Origin: Proteiniclasticum sp043951855
GTDB taxonomy: Bacteria > Bacillota > Clostridia > Clostridiales > Clostridiaceae
Direction of reading: 5' to 3'
Assembly: GCF_043951855.1 (NCBI RefSeq)
Contig: NZ_JBINJW010000001.1
Coordinates: 1 to 64,000 of the forward strand
DNA length: 64,000 nucleotides
Below the pieces are notes generated by a model. That model did not search any database and was not told the origin of the DNA. It worked only from the letters and a program-made list of their open reading frames with translations. The position numbers were made by a program, and so were the translations under genes. The first letter of the stretch is position 1. Every line of letters begins with the position of its first letter. Below, piece after piece: positions 25,878 to 34,089 of the stretch.

Positions 25878-27188
25878 ATGCCGAAACACAATTTTCCCGC
25901 AGTTATCCGAAAAAAGTTATTTACTATTATTGATGATCATGTCGTACGGAAACATGAGTTTCTCTCTAATCCAGAACGAGATTTTACACGCCGCCGTAAA
26001 CTGTCTCTAGACAATATGATTAAAGCTACGATGCTCCTTGGATCTGGCAGCATCGATAAAGAAATGCTGGAATACTTTGATTATCAGCCTGATACCGTCA
26101 CCGCTTCCGCGTTTACTCAGCAGCGTGATAAATTGTCTGATACGATTTTCAAATCAATCTTCCATCAGTTCACCCATAGTTTTGCCCATTTCAAATCCAT
26201 GAATGGGTACCGACTGGTAGCTGTCGACGGTTCAGATCTGCATATTCCACACAATCCTCGAGATGCAGAAACCTATTTTCAGTCAGTTCCTGGAACGAAA
26301 GGATTTAATCTCCTACGTGTCAATGCTCTCTATGATCTTCTTAACCGAGTGTATCTGGACGGAGAAATACAGCCGGGCAGAAAAGCGCATGAACGACAAG
26401 CTCTTTTAGAGATGATGAGGAGATCTGATCTGGACTCACCGGTCCTGCTGATTGCTGATCGTGGATATGAAAGCTACAACGTCTTTGCCCACATGATGGC
26501 GAAGGGATGGAAATTCTTGATCCGTGTGAAAGATAAGTCTACAAGAAGCATGCTGGGAACATTCAATACCCCCGCAAGCGGGGAATTCGATCAGATAGTC
26601 CATCGTGAACTGACACGGAAGCAAACCAAGCAAGTTCGACAAAATCCGGATCGCTATAAATTCTTACCTACCAGCGTTACTTTTGATTTTCTTAATGAGA
26701 ACACAGAGTTCTATCCTATTTCATTACGAGCAGTAAGAGTGCAGCTGGAAGATGGCTCGTATCAATGTTTTATCACGAACCTGGATGACGATATCTTCCC
26801 CCCGGAAGTCATCAAATCCTTATACTATCTGCGTTGGGGAATCGAAACTTCATTCCGGGAATTGAAGCACACTTTGGCTTTAACACATCTTCATTCCAAA
26901 AAGAAAGAAAGCATTGCGCAAGAAATCTTTGCAAAAATGACAATGTACAACTTCTGTTCCATCATTACCTCGCACGTAGTGATTCAGAAAGATGACCGAA
27001 AATATGACTATCAAGTCAATTTTTCAAAAGCCATTAGTATTTGCAAACATTATTTCAAGGAGAACAATGCTTTCTTAGACATCTGCAAGCTGATTCAAAA
27101 GTATATTCTCCCCATTCGGAGAGGACGAACTTCCCCTCGAAAGGTCAAGTTCAGGACTTTTGTCAGCTTTAATTATAGAATAGCGTAA
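25878..27188 (+). CDS. IS4-family transposase
   Basis: The 436-residue DDE transposase has the first aspartate in VAVDGSDLHIP (about residue 117), the second in LLIADRGYES (about 196), and the glutamate in the YLRWGIETSFRELK block with its Y-x2-R-x3-E-x6-K spacing, the IS4 hallmark. AAGGAGG precedes the ATG at 25878. The frame is unbroken and the ends are intact, so the element may still move. Confidence 0.93.
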   Translation: MPKHNFPAVIRKKLFTIIDDHVVRKHEFLSNPERDFTRRRKLSLDNMIKATMLLGSGSIDKEMLEYFDYQPDTVTASAFTQQRDKLSDTIFKSIFHQFTHSFAHFKSMNGYRLVAVDGSDLHIPHNPRDAETYFQSVPGTKGFNLLRVNALYDLLNRVYLDGEIQPGRKAHERQALLEMMRRSDLDSPVLLIADRGYESYNVFAHMMAKGWKFLIRVKDKSTRSMLGTFNTPASGEFDQIVHRELTRKQTKQVRQNPDRYKFLPTSVTFDFLNENTEFYPISLRAVRVQLEDGSYQCFITNLDDDIFPPEVIKSLYYLRWGIETSFRELKHTLALTHLHSKKKESIAQEIFAKMTMYNFCSIITSHVVIQKDDRKYDYQVNFSKAISICKHYFKENNAFLDICKLIQKYILPIRRGRTSPRKVKFRTFVSFNYRIA

Positions 27189-27395
27189 ATTCTAATAAAG
27201 TCAAAATCCGGCGGGGTGAACCCGCCTGTTTGCCATGCAATAAAAAACTGAGAGCTACGTTTTCCTTGTAAAATAAACGCCGGATTCTGTATTTTGTCCA
27301 AATCCAGAATCCGGTCATCTATTTAGGATTAATTAACTTAGTGACATTGATCCATGGGGATTCTTTTTTTGATTAACTTTACTGTCATGTCAGAC

Positions 27396-27539
27396 TTATT
27401 TATTTAGTTTTTTGAGATATAATTTGACACTTGGTCGTAGCGACTCTTTATTTATTTGCCATAGACCACAACAATAAAACAACTGGATGTCACGGATATC
27501 AAAAGTTTCCGTTTCTCGATAGCACTTAATGCATTTCAT
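27396..27539 (-). CDS. 47-residue zinc-ribbon-like small protein
   Basis: GAGGAG directly precedes the ATG at 27537-27539. The peptide starts MKCIKC and has a second cysteine pair (FYCCGLW) about eighteen residues on, a likely zinc-binding knuckle. It is the last gene of the operon running from 29406 and ends just before the right half of the terminator split by the IS. Function unknown. Confidence 0.55.
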   Translation of the reverse strand: MKCIKCYRETETFDIRDIQLFYCCGLWQINKESLRPSVKLYLKKLNK

Positions 27540-27564
27540 TCTCCTCAAGAGCATTAATTAGCAA

Positions 27565-27864
27565 TTAATATTCATCAGCAAGAAGCATCGTTGCAAAATC
27601 TTGTTCATCAATCACATATACTTTGACTTTATTTAGTCTAATTTCACCTGAAAGAACTATTATTGATTTGTATTCAGGTTCTTCCTGTGAATGAGTGATT
27701 CTTACCTGATTATCTCGCATCTGCTCGATTTCGAAAATCTGCAGGTAGTCTACTTCACATTTTAAGTTTTCTATCATTCTCCACATGGCAACCTGTAGAT
27801 TAATATCTATTTGGTCTCTTATCCCTCTTGTCAGATAACGTTGTCCTCTAAACATAGTACTCAT
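27565..27864 (-). CDS. 99-residue protein of unknown function
   Basis: GGGGGA lies before the ATG, which overlaps the stop of the RadC gene (TAATG), so the genes are coupled. The product has no membrane segment or known motif; composition is that of a soluble alpha/beta protein (YEIEQMRDNQVRI-like stretches). It belongs to the same mobile-element operon. I do not recognise its family. Confidence 0.6.
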   Translation of the reverse strand: MSTMFRGQRYLTRGIRDQIDINLQVAMWRMIENLKCEVDYLQIFEIEQMRDNQVRITHSQEEPEYKSIIVLSGEIRLNKVKVYVIDEQDFATMLLADEY

Positions 27865-28385
27865 TATATTTCCCCCTTTGCTCTCATGCTGTGATAACTA
27901 TCAGAACCCACTATTATATGATCCAGTAAATCTATACCCATGAGTTCCCCACATTCTTTTATTCTCTCTGTTGCACTGAAATCTTCAGTCGATGGGGTGG
28001 GGTCTCCTGATGGATGATTGTGATAGAGGATTATAGAAGCTGCATTGCTTAGCACTGCTACCTTGAAGATCTCCCTAGGATGTATGATAGAACTGTTTAG
28101 AGATCCAATAGAAACGATATTAATAGCAACTGGCTGATTCTTGGTATTGAGGAAGCACGCTATCAGTTTCTCACGATCTTCACTCTCCAGCATATCTTTA
28201 ATGAGCTCGTATGCCGCTCTCGGATCAGTTACAGTTCTCTGCTTATAGAGAAAACTCTTCTCCTTCACAAGTTTTACCGATACAAAATCCACTCTTTTAG
28301 CCTGGTGATTATACTTACTCTCCATGATCTGTTCCTTGTTTCTTTTGGATCTACCACCCATAGGATAAGATTTACTATTTGTCAT
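27864..28385 (-). CDS. radC: RadC-type JAB-domain protein
   Basis: The 173-residue protein has the JAB/MPN metal site ILYHNHPSGDPTPSTEDF (HxHPSGxxxPSxxD) near residue 120, typical of RadC. GAGGAGGG lies seven bases before the ATG at 28385. An earlier start at 28415 would be longer and is less likely. RadC-like proteins are common on conjugative and integrated elements. Despite the name, a repair role is not established, and a metalloprotease-like activity is predicted from the domain. Confidence 0.9.
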   Translation of the reverse strand: MTNSKSYPMGGRSKRNKEQIMESKYNHQAKRVDFVSVKLVKEKSFLYKQRTVTDPRAAYELIKDMLESEDREKLIACFLNTKNQPVAINIVSIGSLNSSIIHPREIFKVAVLSNAASIILYHNHPSGDPTPSTEDFSATERIKECGELMGIDLLDHIIVGSDSYHSMRAKGEI

Positions 28386-28734
28386 TCTCTTCACCCTCCT
28401 CTTTGTTCTTTTCATTTAGACTCATTGTATCTTTCGACTTCTTATGAGTAATTGCACCCCTTATACCCTCTATGAGTTCTTTTGAGAAGATACCTAGACT
28501 GATTGCCCCCTTCATTAAATCTAGTAATTCTAGTTCAGTGACATCCAGTGATCTAGGAACATATTTCTCCAGCTGGTTATTTACATCTTTATAGAGGCAG
28601 AATCTTATTTCCGGTCTATTCATCTCCTTGACAAAAACTTTCTCGATACAATAAGTGTAAGCTCCGTCTGACACCTTGCTCTGAGCCAATATCTGGCAAT
28701 ACTTAGTCTCCTTGATTACTTTTTCCTTTCTCAT
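28375..28734 (-). CDS. 119-residue mobile-element protein of unknown function
   Basis: GGAGGAGATATC precedes the ATG. The product is soluble, with a beta-rich N-terminal half and a highly charged tail ending in NKEEGEENDK. Its end overlaps the RadC start by 11 bases, so translation is coupled. No family is recognised. Confidence 0.65.
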   Translation of the reverse strand: MRKEKVIKETKYCQILAQSKVSDGAYTYCIEKVFVKEMNRPEIRFCLYKDVNNQLEKYVPRSLDVTELELLDLMKGAISLGIFSKELIEGIRGAITHKKSKDTMSLNEKNKEEGEENDK

Positions 28735-28805
28735 GATATCTCCTCCACTTTAGTTCTTTCGTACGTAAAAAGAAGCACCATAACCCTTTTGTTCGAGTTA
28801 TGGTG

Positions 28806-29186
28806 CTATTCAGTATAGTTTAATATATTTTGTGGCGTTATGTCATACGGTAGCACAAGGACTATCCCATTGTCGCTACCTAATAAGAACAATGTACTGG
28901 TGTATACTTTCCTATTACTACATCTGATGACATCCACATATTCTGGAATACCGTCCACCGTTATTCTAATATTCATTTCCATTTCAATTTCAGGAAGATC
29001 GTCTTCCGATTCAGAAAGAATGATATACCCTCCGTAATCTCGCATCACATCTCTATTAGATCCGTAGTTATCGTCCAGTATTTTTAACTCAGCTAATAGT
29101 GCAGTCTGCAACTCGACCGGATAACTTTGAATCATCACCAGATCAGTTACTTTTCCTAGTCTTAACAATTTACTCATCCCTTTCAT
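28806..29186 (-). CDS. Mobile-element protein of unknown function
   Basis: The product is about 126 residues, acidic, with alternating hydrophobic strands, and with no motif I can name. Several starts are possible: TTG at 29210 overlaps the upstream gene, ATG at 29186 follows its stop, and ATG at 29177 follows AAAGGG too closely. It lies in the operon between the zinc-ribbon gene and the RadC gene. Confidence 0.55.
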   Translation of the reverse strand: MKGMSKLLRLGKVTDLVMIQSYPVELQTALLAELKILDDNYGSNRDVMRDYGGYIILSESEDDLPEIEMEMNIRITVDGIPEYVDVIRCSNRKVYTSTLFLLGSDNGIVLVLPYDITPQNILNYTE

Positions 29187-29190
29187 TATT

Positions 29191-29406
29191 TCAAGATTTT
29201 TTCCTTCCAATTCCTTTGAAATTGTAATACCTTTTTATTATTTCTTCATGCTCCGCTTTCACTGCCTCCTCGTATCCTTCCTCCTTGCTTTCTTTCTCAG
29301 CACACTCTAAGCATATGCAATCCGTGTTAAACATGGACATAATCCTCCCATCTTTGAGTTCTTTTTGACATCTGTCACAGTGTTTCTGCGTAAAAAATTG
29401 ATCCAT
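29191..29406 (-). CDS. 71-residue zinc-ribbon protein
   Basis: CDRCQKEL near the start and CICLECAE about twenty residues on form a four-cysteine zinc ribbon, followed by a charged helix with many glutamates. GGAGG precedes the ATG. It is the first gene of the operon leading to RadC. Small proteins of this kind are widespread in clostridial integrative elements; the molecular role is unknown. Confidence 0.75.
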   Translation of the reverse strand: MDQFFTQKHCDRCQKELKDGRIMSMFNTDCICLECAEKESKEEGYEEAVKAEHEEIIKRYYNFKGIGRKKS

Positions 29407-29896
29407 TATCTTCGACCTCCTACATTTTTTAGTTGTGTATACGTTCCTTAGTTCCTTACCTCACTTGAATTTCATTAACTGATCCTAACTCACTACTTCC
29501 TATTTCGTTATATGTAAGTGCTCATGAAGTTCCGCTTTCTTCACATCAGACTATTTTTAAGTCGAAGCTAAAGGAGAAACCGTAATAGACAGTTTCTCCT
29601 CAGTAATCATATATTCAATTTTAGGACTACTTTATCATGACTATAATATATCTTTACAGATTTCATTTGATACGCACAATTATCTTCAAAAAATATATTG
29701 CATTAGTGAATAGAATCCCAATCTAAATGGATAATACAGATGAGGTGTAAATATTACAAAAGCAATACTTGAATTTGAACAATTACTCTCTTATGAATTA
29801 AATACTAGCTTACTTTTTATATACCCATCTATCTTTTTAGGTGTTATAATATGAAATATACAATAAATATAATAATAAAAATCTAAAGAGGTAAAT
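29407..29896. other. AT-rich gap between the element operon and a truncated permease
   Basis: No gene is seen. A perfect inverted repeat AGGAGAAAC/GTTTCTCCT with an 11-base loop occupies 29571-29599, without a clear T-run. TATAAT at 29845-29850 lies about 45 bases before the next plus-strand start, but with no good -35 box. Confidence 0.5.
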
Positions 29897-30301
29897 ATGT
29901 ATAGGAAAAATCTGACATCACAGTTTAAGTTAATGATAACAACAAGAACATTCAAAGTCTCTTTTACATTGATTTTTGTTATGGCTATGGTTTCATATCT
30001 TTACCCGCTCTTTCAATATAGGAATACAGATATCACTTTAATGAGATCCGCTTCATCGTTATTTATGCTCAATGATTTGGGAAGATTTCATAGTTATTTT
30101 AAGATCCTTATGCCAATTCTAGTGGTTTTCCCCTTTGTCTTTTCCTATCTTGACGATGTGAACTTCAAGACATTCCCTTATCTTTTGACTAGACAGTCGA
30201 AAAGAGCCTATTTTACATCAAAGTATTTTGTCACCATTTCAGGTGCATTTTTAATATTCTTTAATACATGCACATTCCTCGAACTACAATATCAGAATTA
30301 A
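29897..30301 (+). pseudogene. Truncated ABC-2-like permease fragment
   Basis: The 134-residue product begins properly after AGAGG and has three hydrophobic segments (about 20-42, 68-88, 110-128), like the N-terminal half of an ABC-2 exporter permease, which should run to 220-260 residues. The frame stops after the third segment and no continuing frame was found downstream. It may be the remains of an antibiotic-type exporter lost during rearrangement. A short intact membrane protein cannot be excluded. Confidence 0.55.
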
Positions 30302-30373
30302 AGATTTTCAAGGAAGGGGGCTAGTATTCATCAAAATTAACATATCAAAATCATAATTTCTGAGGAGGCAAAA

Positions 30374-30859
30374 ATGAAGATTAACAAATTTATATCCATC
30401 ATCCTTTGTACTCTATTATTTACAGTAGGATGTGCTTCAATTGGTTCAGATGCATCTATTGAGGACACTTCTAAATTTATCGTGTCAGATATCATGAATG
30501 ATGAATCTAAGATATCTAAGGACGTAAATCTTTCTGTTGATGTAAGTGGAGATGGAGAATTATTGGTAAGTTTTAAGAATGAAAGTTCAGAGAATATTGA
30601 CCATAGTCATGCTATTTATCTCGAAAAAAAGATTGACGGAACTTGGTATATGATTCCTGAAATAGCTGCCTACGCTGATGAGTCTAATATATTGGAACCT
30701 AACAAAGAATTCACACAAACCGTAAAATTAGACAACTGGGATGTAACTAAAAAGGGTATTTTCAGAATGTATAAAAAGTACTACTCTACAGATGCAAATA
30801 GACCAGCGTCTGAAACAGAAGAATATAGTATTTCAAATGAATTTGAATTGAAAGAATAA
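30374..30859 (+). CDS. Secreted lipoprotein with Ig-like domain
   Basis: A signal peptide with lipobox (LLFTVGC, cysteine near residue 21) is followed by a linker and a beta-rich domain of about 100 residues containing IYLEKKIDGTWYMIPE. This resembles the bacterial Ig-like domain found in small Firmicute lipoproteins. GAGGAGG precedes the ATG. It should be attached to the outer face of the membrane. A hairpin follows at 30876-30904. Function unknown. Confidence 0.75.
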   Translation: MKINKFISIILCTLLFTVGCASIGSDASIEDTSKFIVSDIMNDESKISKDVNLSVDVSGDGELLVSFKNESSENIDHSHAIYLEKKIDGTWYMIPEIAAYADESNILEPNKEFTQTVKLDNWDVTKKGIFRMYKKYYSTDANRPASETEEYSISNEFELKE

Positions 30860-30875
30860 AGTTCAAGTGAAATTA

Positions 30876-30904
30876 AATTAAGGGATTCATAAGAATCCCT
30901 AATT
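30876..30904 (+). terminator. Hairpin after lipoprotein gene
   Basis: AATTAAGGGATT and AATCCCTAATT pair around a 6-base loop just beyond the stop codon. No T-run follows, so it is a weak or assisted terminator. Confidence 0.5.
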
Positions 30905-30909
30905 GTTAT

Positions 30910-30982
30910 CTTGTTTTCAACATTATTCACATACAGAGCCTATTTTTGATAGCTTGTTTTCAACACTATTACATACAGAGCC
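30910..30982. repeat. Imperfect 30-bp direct repeat
   Basis: CTTGTTTTCAACATTATTCACATACAGAGCC-like units occur at 30910-30940 and 30953-30982, differing by one base and one deletion. They adjoin the next terminator hairpin. Origin unknown. Confidence 0.65.
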
Positions 30983-31034
30983 AAAAAAATACTGCCTTTC
31001 TCGACTTTTTAGTTCGAAGAAAGGCAGTATTTTT
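30983..31034. terminator. Bidirectional terminator
   Basis: AAATACTGCCTTTCT and AGAAAGGCAGTATTT form a 15-bp stem with A and T runs on either side, between the convergent lipoprotein and ApbE genes. The same ACTGC-TTTCTC theme recurs beside the palindromic repeat at 32.35, 37.7 and 61.4 kb. Confidence 0.85.
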
Positions 31035-31104
31035 GTCCCTCATTGTCATGTGAGTTCAATCCTCGTATTGTAAGATCGCAATTATTAGTGTTAAACACAG
31101 ATCA

Positions 31105-32175
31105 CTATTTCACTTTGAAGAAATCTGAGGTCTGTTCTATAGTTCCGTCGTGATACACCCACAATACTTCAGCATTGAATTTTTCCGCAATCTTCTCACC
31201 TTCTTCTTTAGGCAAGAGGAATATCTCAGTGCTCAAATAATCGGCAAGACCAGAATCTTCAGTGTATACCGTGATTTGTGCATAGTTCAGTCCCGGAAGC
31301 AGGGTGTCTCCGTCTATTATATGAGAGTATCTTTTCTGATCATACCAATAGAACCTTTCATAATCTCCTGATGATACTACTGATCCACTTGTAGTAATCA
31401 CATTTGCAATAGAAGGATTTGATCTGTCTATCGGATCTGTAATACCTGTATTCCATGGTCTTTTCTCACCATTTTCTCCGAACGAATACCCGTGTACTCT
31501 TACATTTCCACCAGCACTGATTGCAAAATTTTCCAACCCTTTTTCAATCAGATGCTGCGCAATTTTCTCTGTTGCAAATCCTTTTGCAACACCACCTACG
31601 TCGATAGACATTTCAGGATCTTTCAGAAATACAGTATTACTAATATCGTCAATAATAACATTTTCTATGTCAATATGTTCTCTTTTACTTTCCAGCAAAT
31701 CTTCTGGTGGTATCTCACTTGAAATATTTTCTTTGGGGTACTCAAAAGGATCGGAATAAAGATCTCTGTAATCGTGCCAAACTTCCAGCACAGCTCCTAA
31801 AGCAATATTATTCTTACCACCGGTTTCATAATGCATTTCTTTTGCATAGGATAGTAAATCTATAATATCCTGACTCACTTCTATTTCAGCTGTTCCTGCC
31901 GCCTCGTTAATTGATTTGATATTATTGAGTCCCGGATAGGAATTATATTTATCATACAACTTATGATAATACGCATACTGTTCTTTAAGCTCTTTTGTAA
32001 AGTAAGAAAACTCTTCCTCGTCATCAGTATACACGATGAAAGTAACTACGGTATCAAACATATGATCTTCAACCATTCGGATTGAGTGTTTTTCGATTTT
32101 CGATGAACTACAACCGGATAGAATACCAACAGATATCCCTATAAGCATTAATAAGCCGCAAAATTTCTTAATCAT
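31105..32175 (-). CDS. apbE: FAD:protein FMN transferase (ApbE) lipoprotein
   Basis: The 356-residue protein starts with a lipoprotein signal (GILSGC, cysteine near 22). It has the ApbE core: INEAAGTAEIEVS, GGKNNIALGA, the DVGGVAKGFATE loop, AISAGGNVRVHG, a GDYERFYW block and YSHIIDGDT. The enzyme attaches FMN through a threonine of flavoproteins such as Rnf or Nqr subunits, outside the membrane. No Rnf genes are in the window, so its target lies elsewhere. The region just upstream contains the 190-bp repeat. Confidence 0.93.
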   Translation of the reverse strand: MIKKFCGLLMLIGISVGILSGCSSSKIEKHSIRMVEDHMFDTVVTFIVYTDDEEEFSYFTKELKEQYAYYHKLYDKYNSYPGLNNIKSINEAAGTAEIEVSQDIIDLLSYAKEMHYETGGKNNIALGAVLEVWHDYRDLYSDPFEYPKENISSEIPPEDLLESKREHIDIENVIIDDISNTVFLKDPEMSIDVGGVAKGFATEKIAQHLIEKGLENFAISAGGNVRVHGYSFGENGEKRPWNTGITDPIDRSNPSIANVITTSGSVVSSGDYERFYWYDQKRYSHIIDGDTLLPGLNYAQITVYTEDSGLADYLSTEIFLLPKEEGEKIAEKFNAEVLWVYHDGTIEQTSDFFKVK

Positions 32176-32237
32176 ACTTCCCTCTCTCTCTGAGAATTAA
32201 TTCAGATTGCTACAAAAGTGCATTTATTTATCATTTT

Positions 32238-32428
32238 AATTATCCACTAAATATTGTAACATAGCAGAACTTCTTATTCTATTCATTCATAGTAATTATA
32301 AAGTATTCTATACATATTGTTTTGATTGTGCATTTTTATTAATATCATGAAAAATAATACTGCTTTTCTCCTCCTTATTGTTCAGAGAAAGGCAGTACTA
32401 TTTTTACGCCGATAGATATGGTACGGTG
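32238..32428. repeat. 190-bp dispersed direct repeat, copy 1
   Basis: This stretch is over 90% identical by eye to 61284-61473. It includes an AT-rich part, the terminator-like ACTGC...GCAGT hairpin (about 32348-32404), and the start of the palindromic repeat. Both copies lie upstream of a minus-strand gene for a membrane-anchored protein. Confidence 0.85.
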
Positions 32429-32451
32429 AACCCTACCATAAGTAACGGCGT
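32406..32451. repeat. Palindromic CGGCGT repeat, complete copy
   Basis: ACGCCG and CGGCGT bound TATGGTA/TACCATA and GGT-GA-ACC arms, giving a 46-base hairpin with internal loops. See copies at 19.65, 37.72, 43.21, 59.31 and 61.45 kb. Confidence 0.85.
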
Positions 32452-32699
32452 CGGTTTTGCTGTTAAGTAGGGCACGGACTTCTTGGCACACATTAACTAC
32501 AACATTTTTCAGACGTCACTGTGAAAAGTATCTTTTTTCCTAGGTTTCCGCTTCTCAGACAATGTTGTCGCAGCTCGAAGCTCTCGACTTAGTTTTTCCT
32601 TTTACATTAGCCTTGGAATTTCAAGGCTCTTTCCATTTCATTTTAGGATCTGAACCGTACCAAAACCCAAACAGTTCTTTATACTGACATGTTTATATT

Positions 32700-33505
32700 G
32701 CAAAAACTAGCACGTTTATTCTTCCCAATGTTAATCTCATCAATCATCAGGTTCAATAGTGTCTTTCGCTCTTCGTTTCCACTGGACTTATTAAGCAACT
32801 CTTCAAACTTTTACAACGTTTTCTTTATGAGGTCGTATGGAATTTCTTCGAAACTATCCTGATCTTGAAATCTCTCCTGCTTTTTCAACCCCTTTTCAAG
32901 AATAGTAAGCTTCTCACCTATGTCTTTTAGCTTCGGAATTAATTCCTCAGCCTTCATTACTTTATTTTCATCAACTTGAGATAACTAACTCGGTTATCTT
33001 CCAGCACCTTTATCTTCTCTTCCAGTTTATAAGCTTTATTATCCGCTAGTAGGATACAATCTTTCCGTTTCTCAATCTTGCTAAAAACATGTTTTTCGAC
33101 ATCATCAGCTCTTATACCGTTCGAATGACAAACACCTGAACCTTTATTTCTCCATGCTCCACAGTAGTAATATCTATTAATGAATTTTGTCCCATATTTT
33201 CTATTCCTTGTAACTCTTCCTGCAACCATTCCTGAACCACACTCTGGCACCTCAGTAATCCTGTTAAAGGAAAAGCACCATCAAATGTTCTCTTGGACTT
33301 ACCGCCTTTAGCTTCAATTAAATACTGAACCTTATTAAAGAGTTCTTCTAATATAATCGCTTCATGAATTCCTTCGTTTTGGATATTGCTATATCTAAAC
33401 TAGTTAGCTTTTCGATCATATTTATCACCATTCCTTGTTTCCCTACGCAATTCAATCTTTCGATTACAATTAGATATAGCAGATCTACTAATATCAACAT
33501 AATAT
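32700..33505 (-). pseudogene. Decayed large serine recombinase
   Basis: In three frames the minus strand encodes pieces matching the C-terminal two thirds of the recombinase at 20-21.8 kb. These include EGIHEAIIL and AFPLTGLLRCQ, then after a frameshift near 33245 CGSGMVAGRV and YYYCGAWRNKGSGVCHSNGI, and near 32800 EIPYDLIKKTL, then an in-frame TAA and KFEELL. Another stop (TAG) lies near 33400. The catalytic N-terminal domain is missing. It shows a second, dead element beside the first. The 32452-32699 stretch before it holds nothing I can name. Confidence 0.85.
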
Positions 33506-33533
33506 GAGCTTAAAGTTTATTGCTCATACTGAC

Positions 33534-34046
33534 TTAATTACCCCATTCAATCTCAGAAAAACTAGTATTTTTACTAAGTTTCCCGGCAAGTTCTGCACTC
33601 TGCTGACGATTCTTTACAGGAGCTACAATATACTCACGAATTTTCGTTGTTCCTTCTTCACCATGCAAGAGAATCACGATTTCATCAAAATCATCTGTAA
33701 AGACATAGCCAACGGACTGCAAAGAGTTGAGCTGATTTTCTTTATTATATGTACGTGCATGCCCTAAACCTCTCTGGAATTGAATATGGACCGATTTCTC
33801 GTTCCATGGAATACGTGTATCTGAAAACTTAATCTGCCCATCAAACTCCCTTAGTGTAAAATAGCGGTATTCTGCTGTTCCCCTAATTGAAACCTTAACC
33901 GGACTCTGTGTCTCTTCATTATAAAAATCTAACTGAAGTCCATCCAATGTAGAGTTAATCTCTTTCTCATACGGAAAAACATAAGCAATACCTAACCCTA
34001 CGATAAAGCATAAAAGTATACTTGCTATCATGACTTTTTTCTTCAT
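33534..34046 (-). CDS. Membrane-anchored protein of unknown function
   Basis: The 170-residue product has one N-terminal membrane segment (about residues 4-24) and an extracytoplasmic beta-rich domain with no motif I know. It follows the secreted 370-residue gene on the same strand by 43 bases, so the two are probably co-transcribed and could act together at the cell surface. AAGGAGC lies upstream of the ATG. Confidence 0.65.
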   Translation of the reverse strand: MKKKVMIASILLCFIVGLGIAYVFPYEKEINSTLDGLQLDFYNEETQSPVKVSIRGTAEYRYFTLREFDGQIKFSDTRIPWNEKSVHIQFQRGLGHARTYNKENQLNSLQSVGYVFTDDFDEIVILLHGEEGTTKIREYIVAPVKNRQQSAELAGKLSKNTSFSEIEWGN

Positions 34047-34089
34047 ATCAGAAATTCAGCTCCTTCGATACTACGCAGATTTTAGTAGG

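Larger units (their letters stand above)
25739..27349 (+). mobile_element. IS4-family insertion sequence
   Basis: The 1611-bp element is bounded by imperfect inverted repeats: CAATGTCATTAAGTTAA at the left and CAATGTCACTAAGTTAA reversed at the right, 16 of 17 matching. It is flanked by a 10-bp direct duplication ATCCATGGGG (25729-25738 and 27350-27359). It carries one transposase gene. An internal terminator (25763-25795) at the left end and a long hairpin (CCGGATTCTG/CAGAATCCGG) at the right end probably block incoming transcription. The duplication is intact, so insertion is fairly recent. Confidence 0.93.

Noticed and set aside
30910..30982. Two similar units as a CRISPR-like remnant
   Set aside because: Only two units with a 12-base gap and no cas genes nearby; listed as a simple direct repeat.
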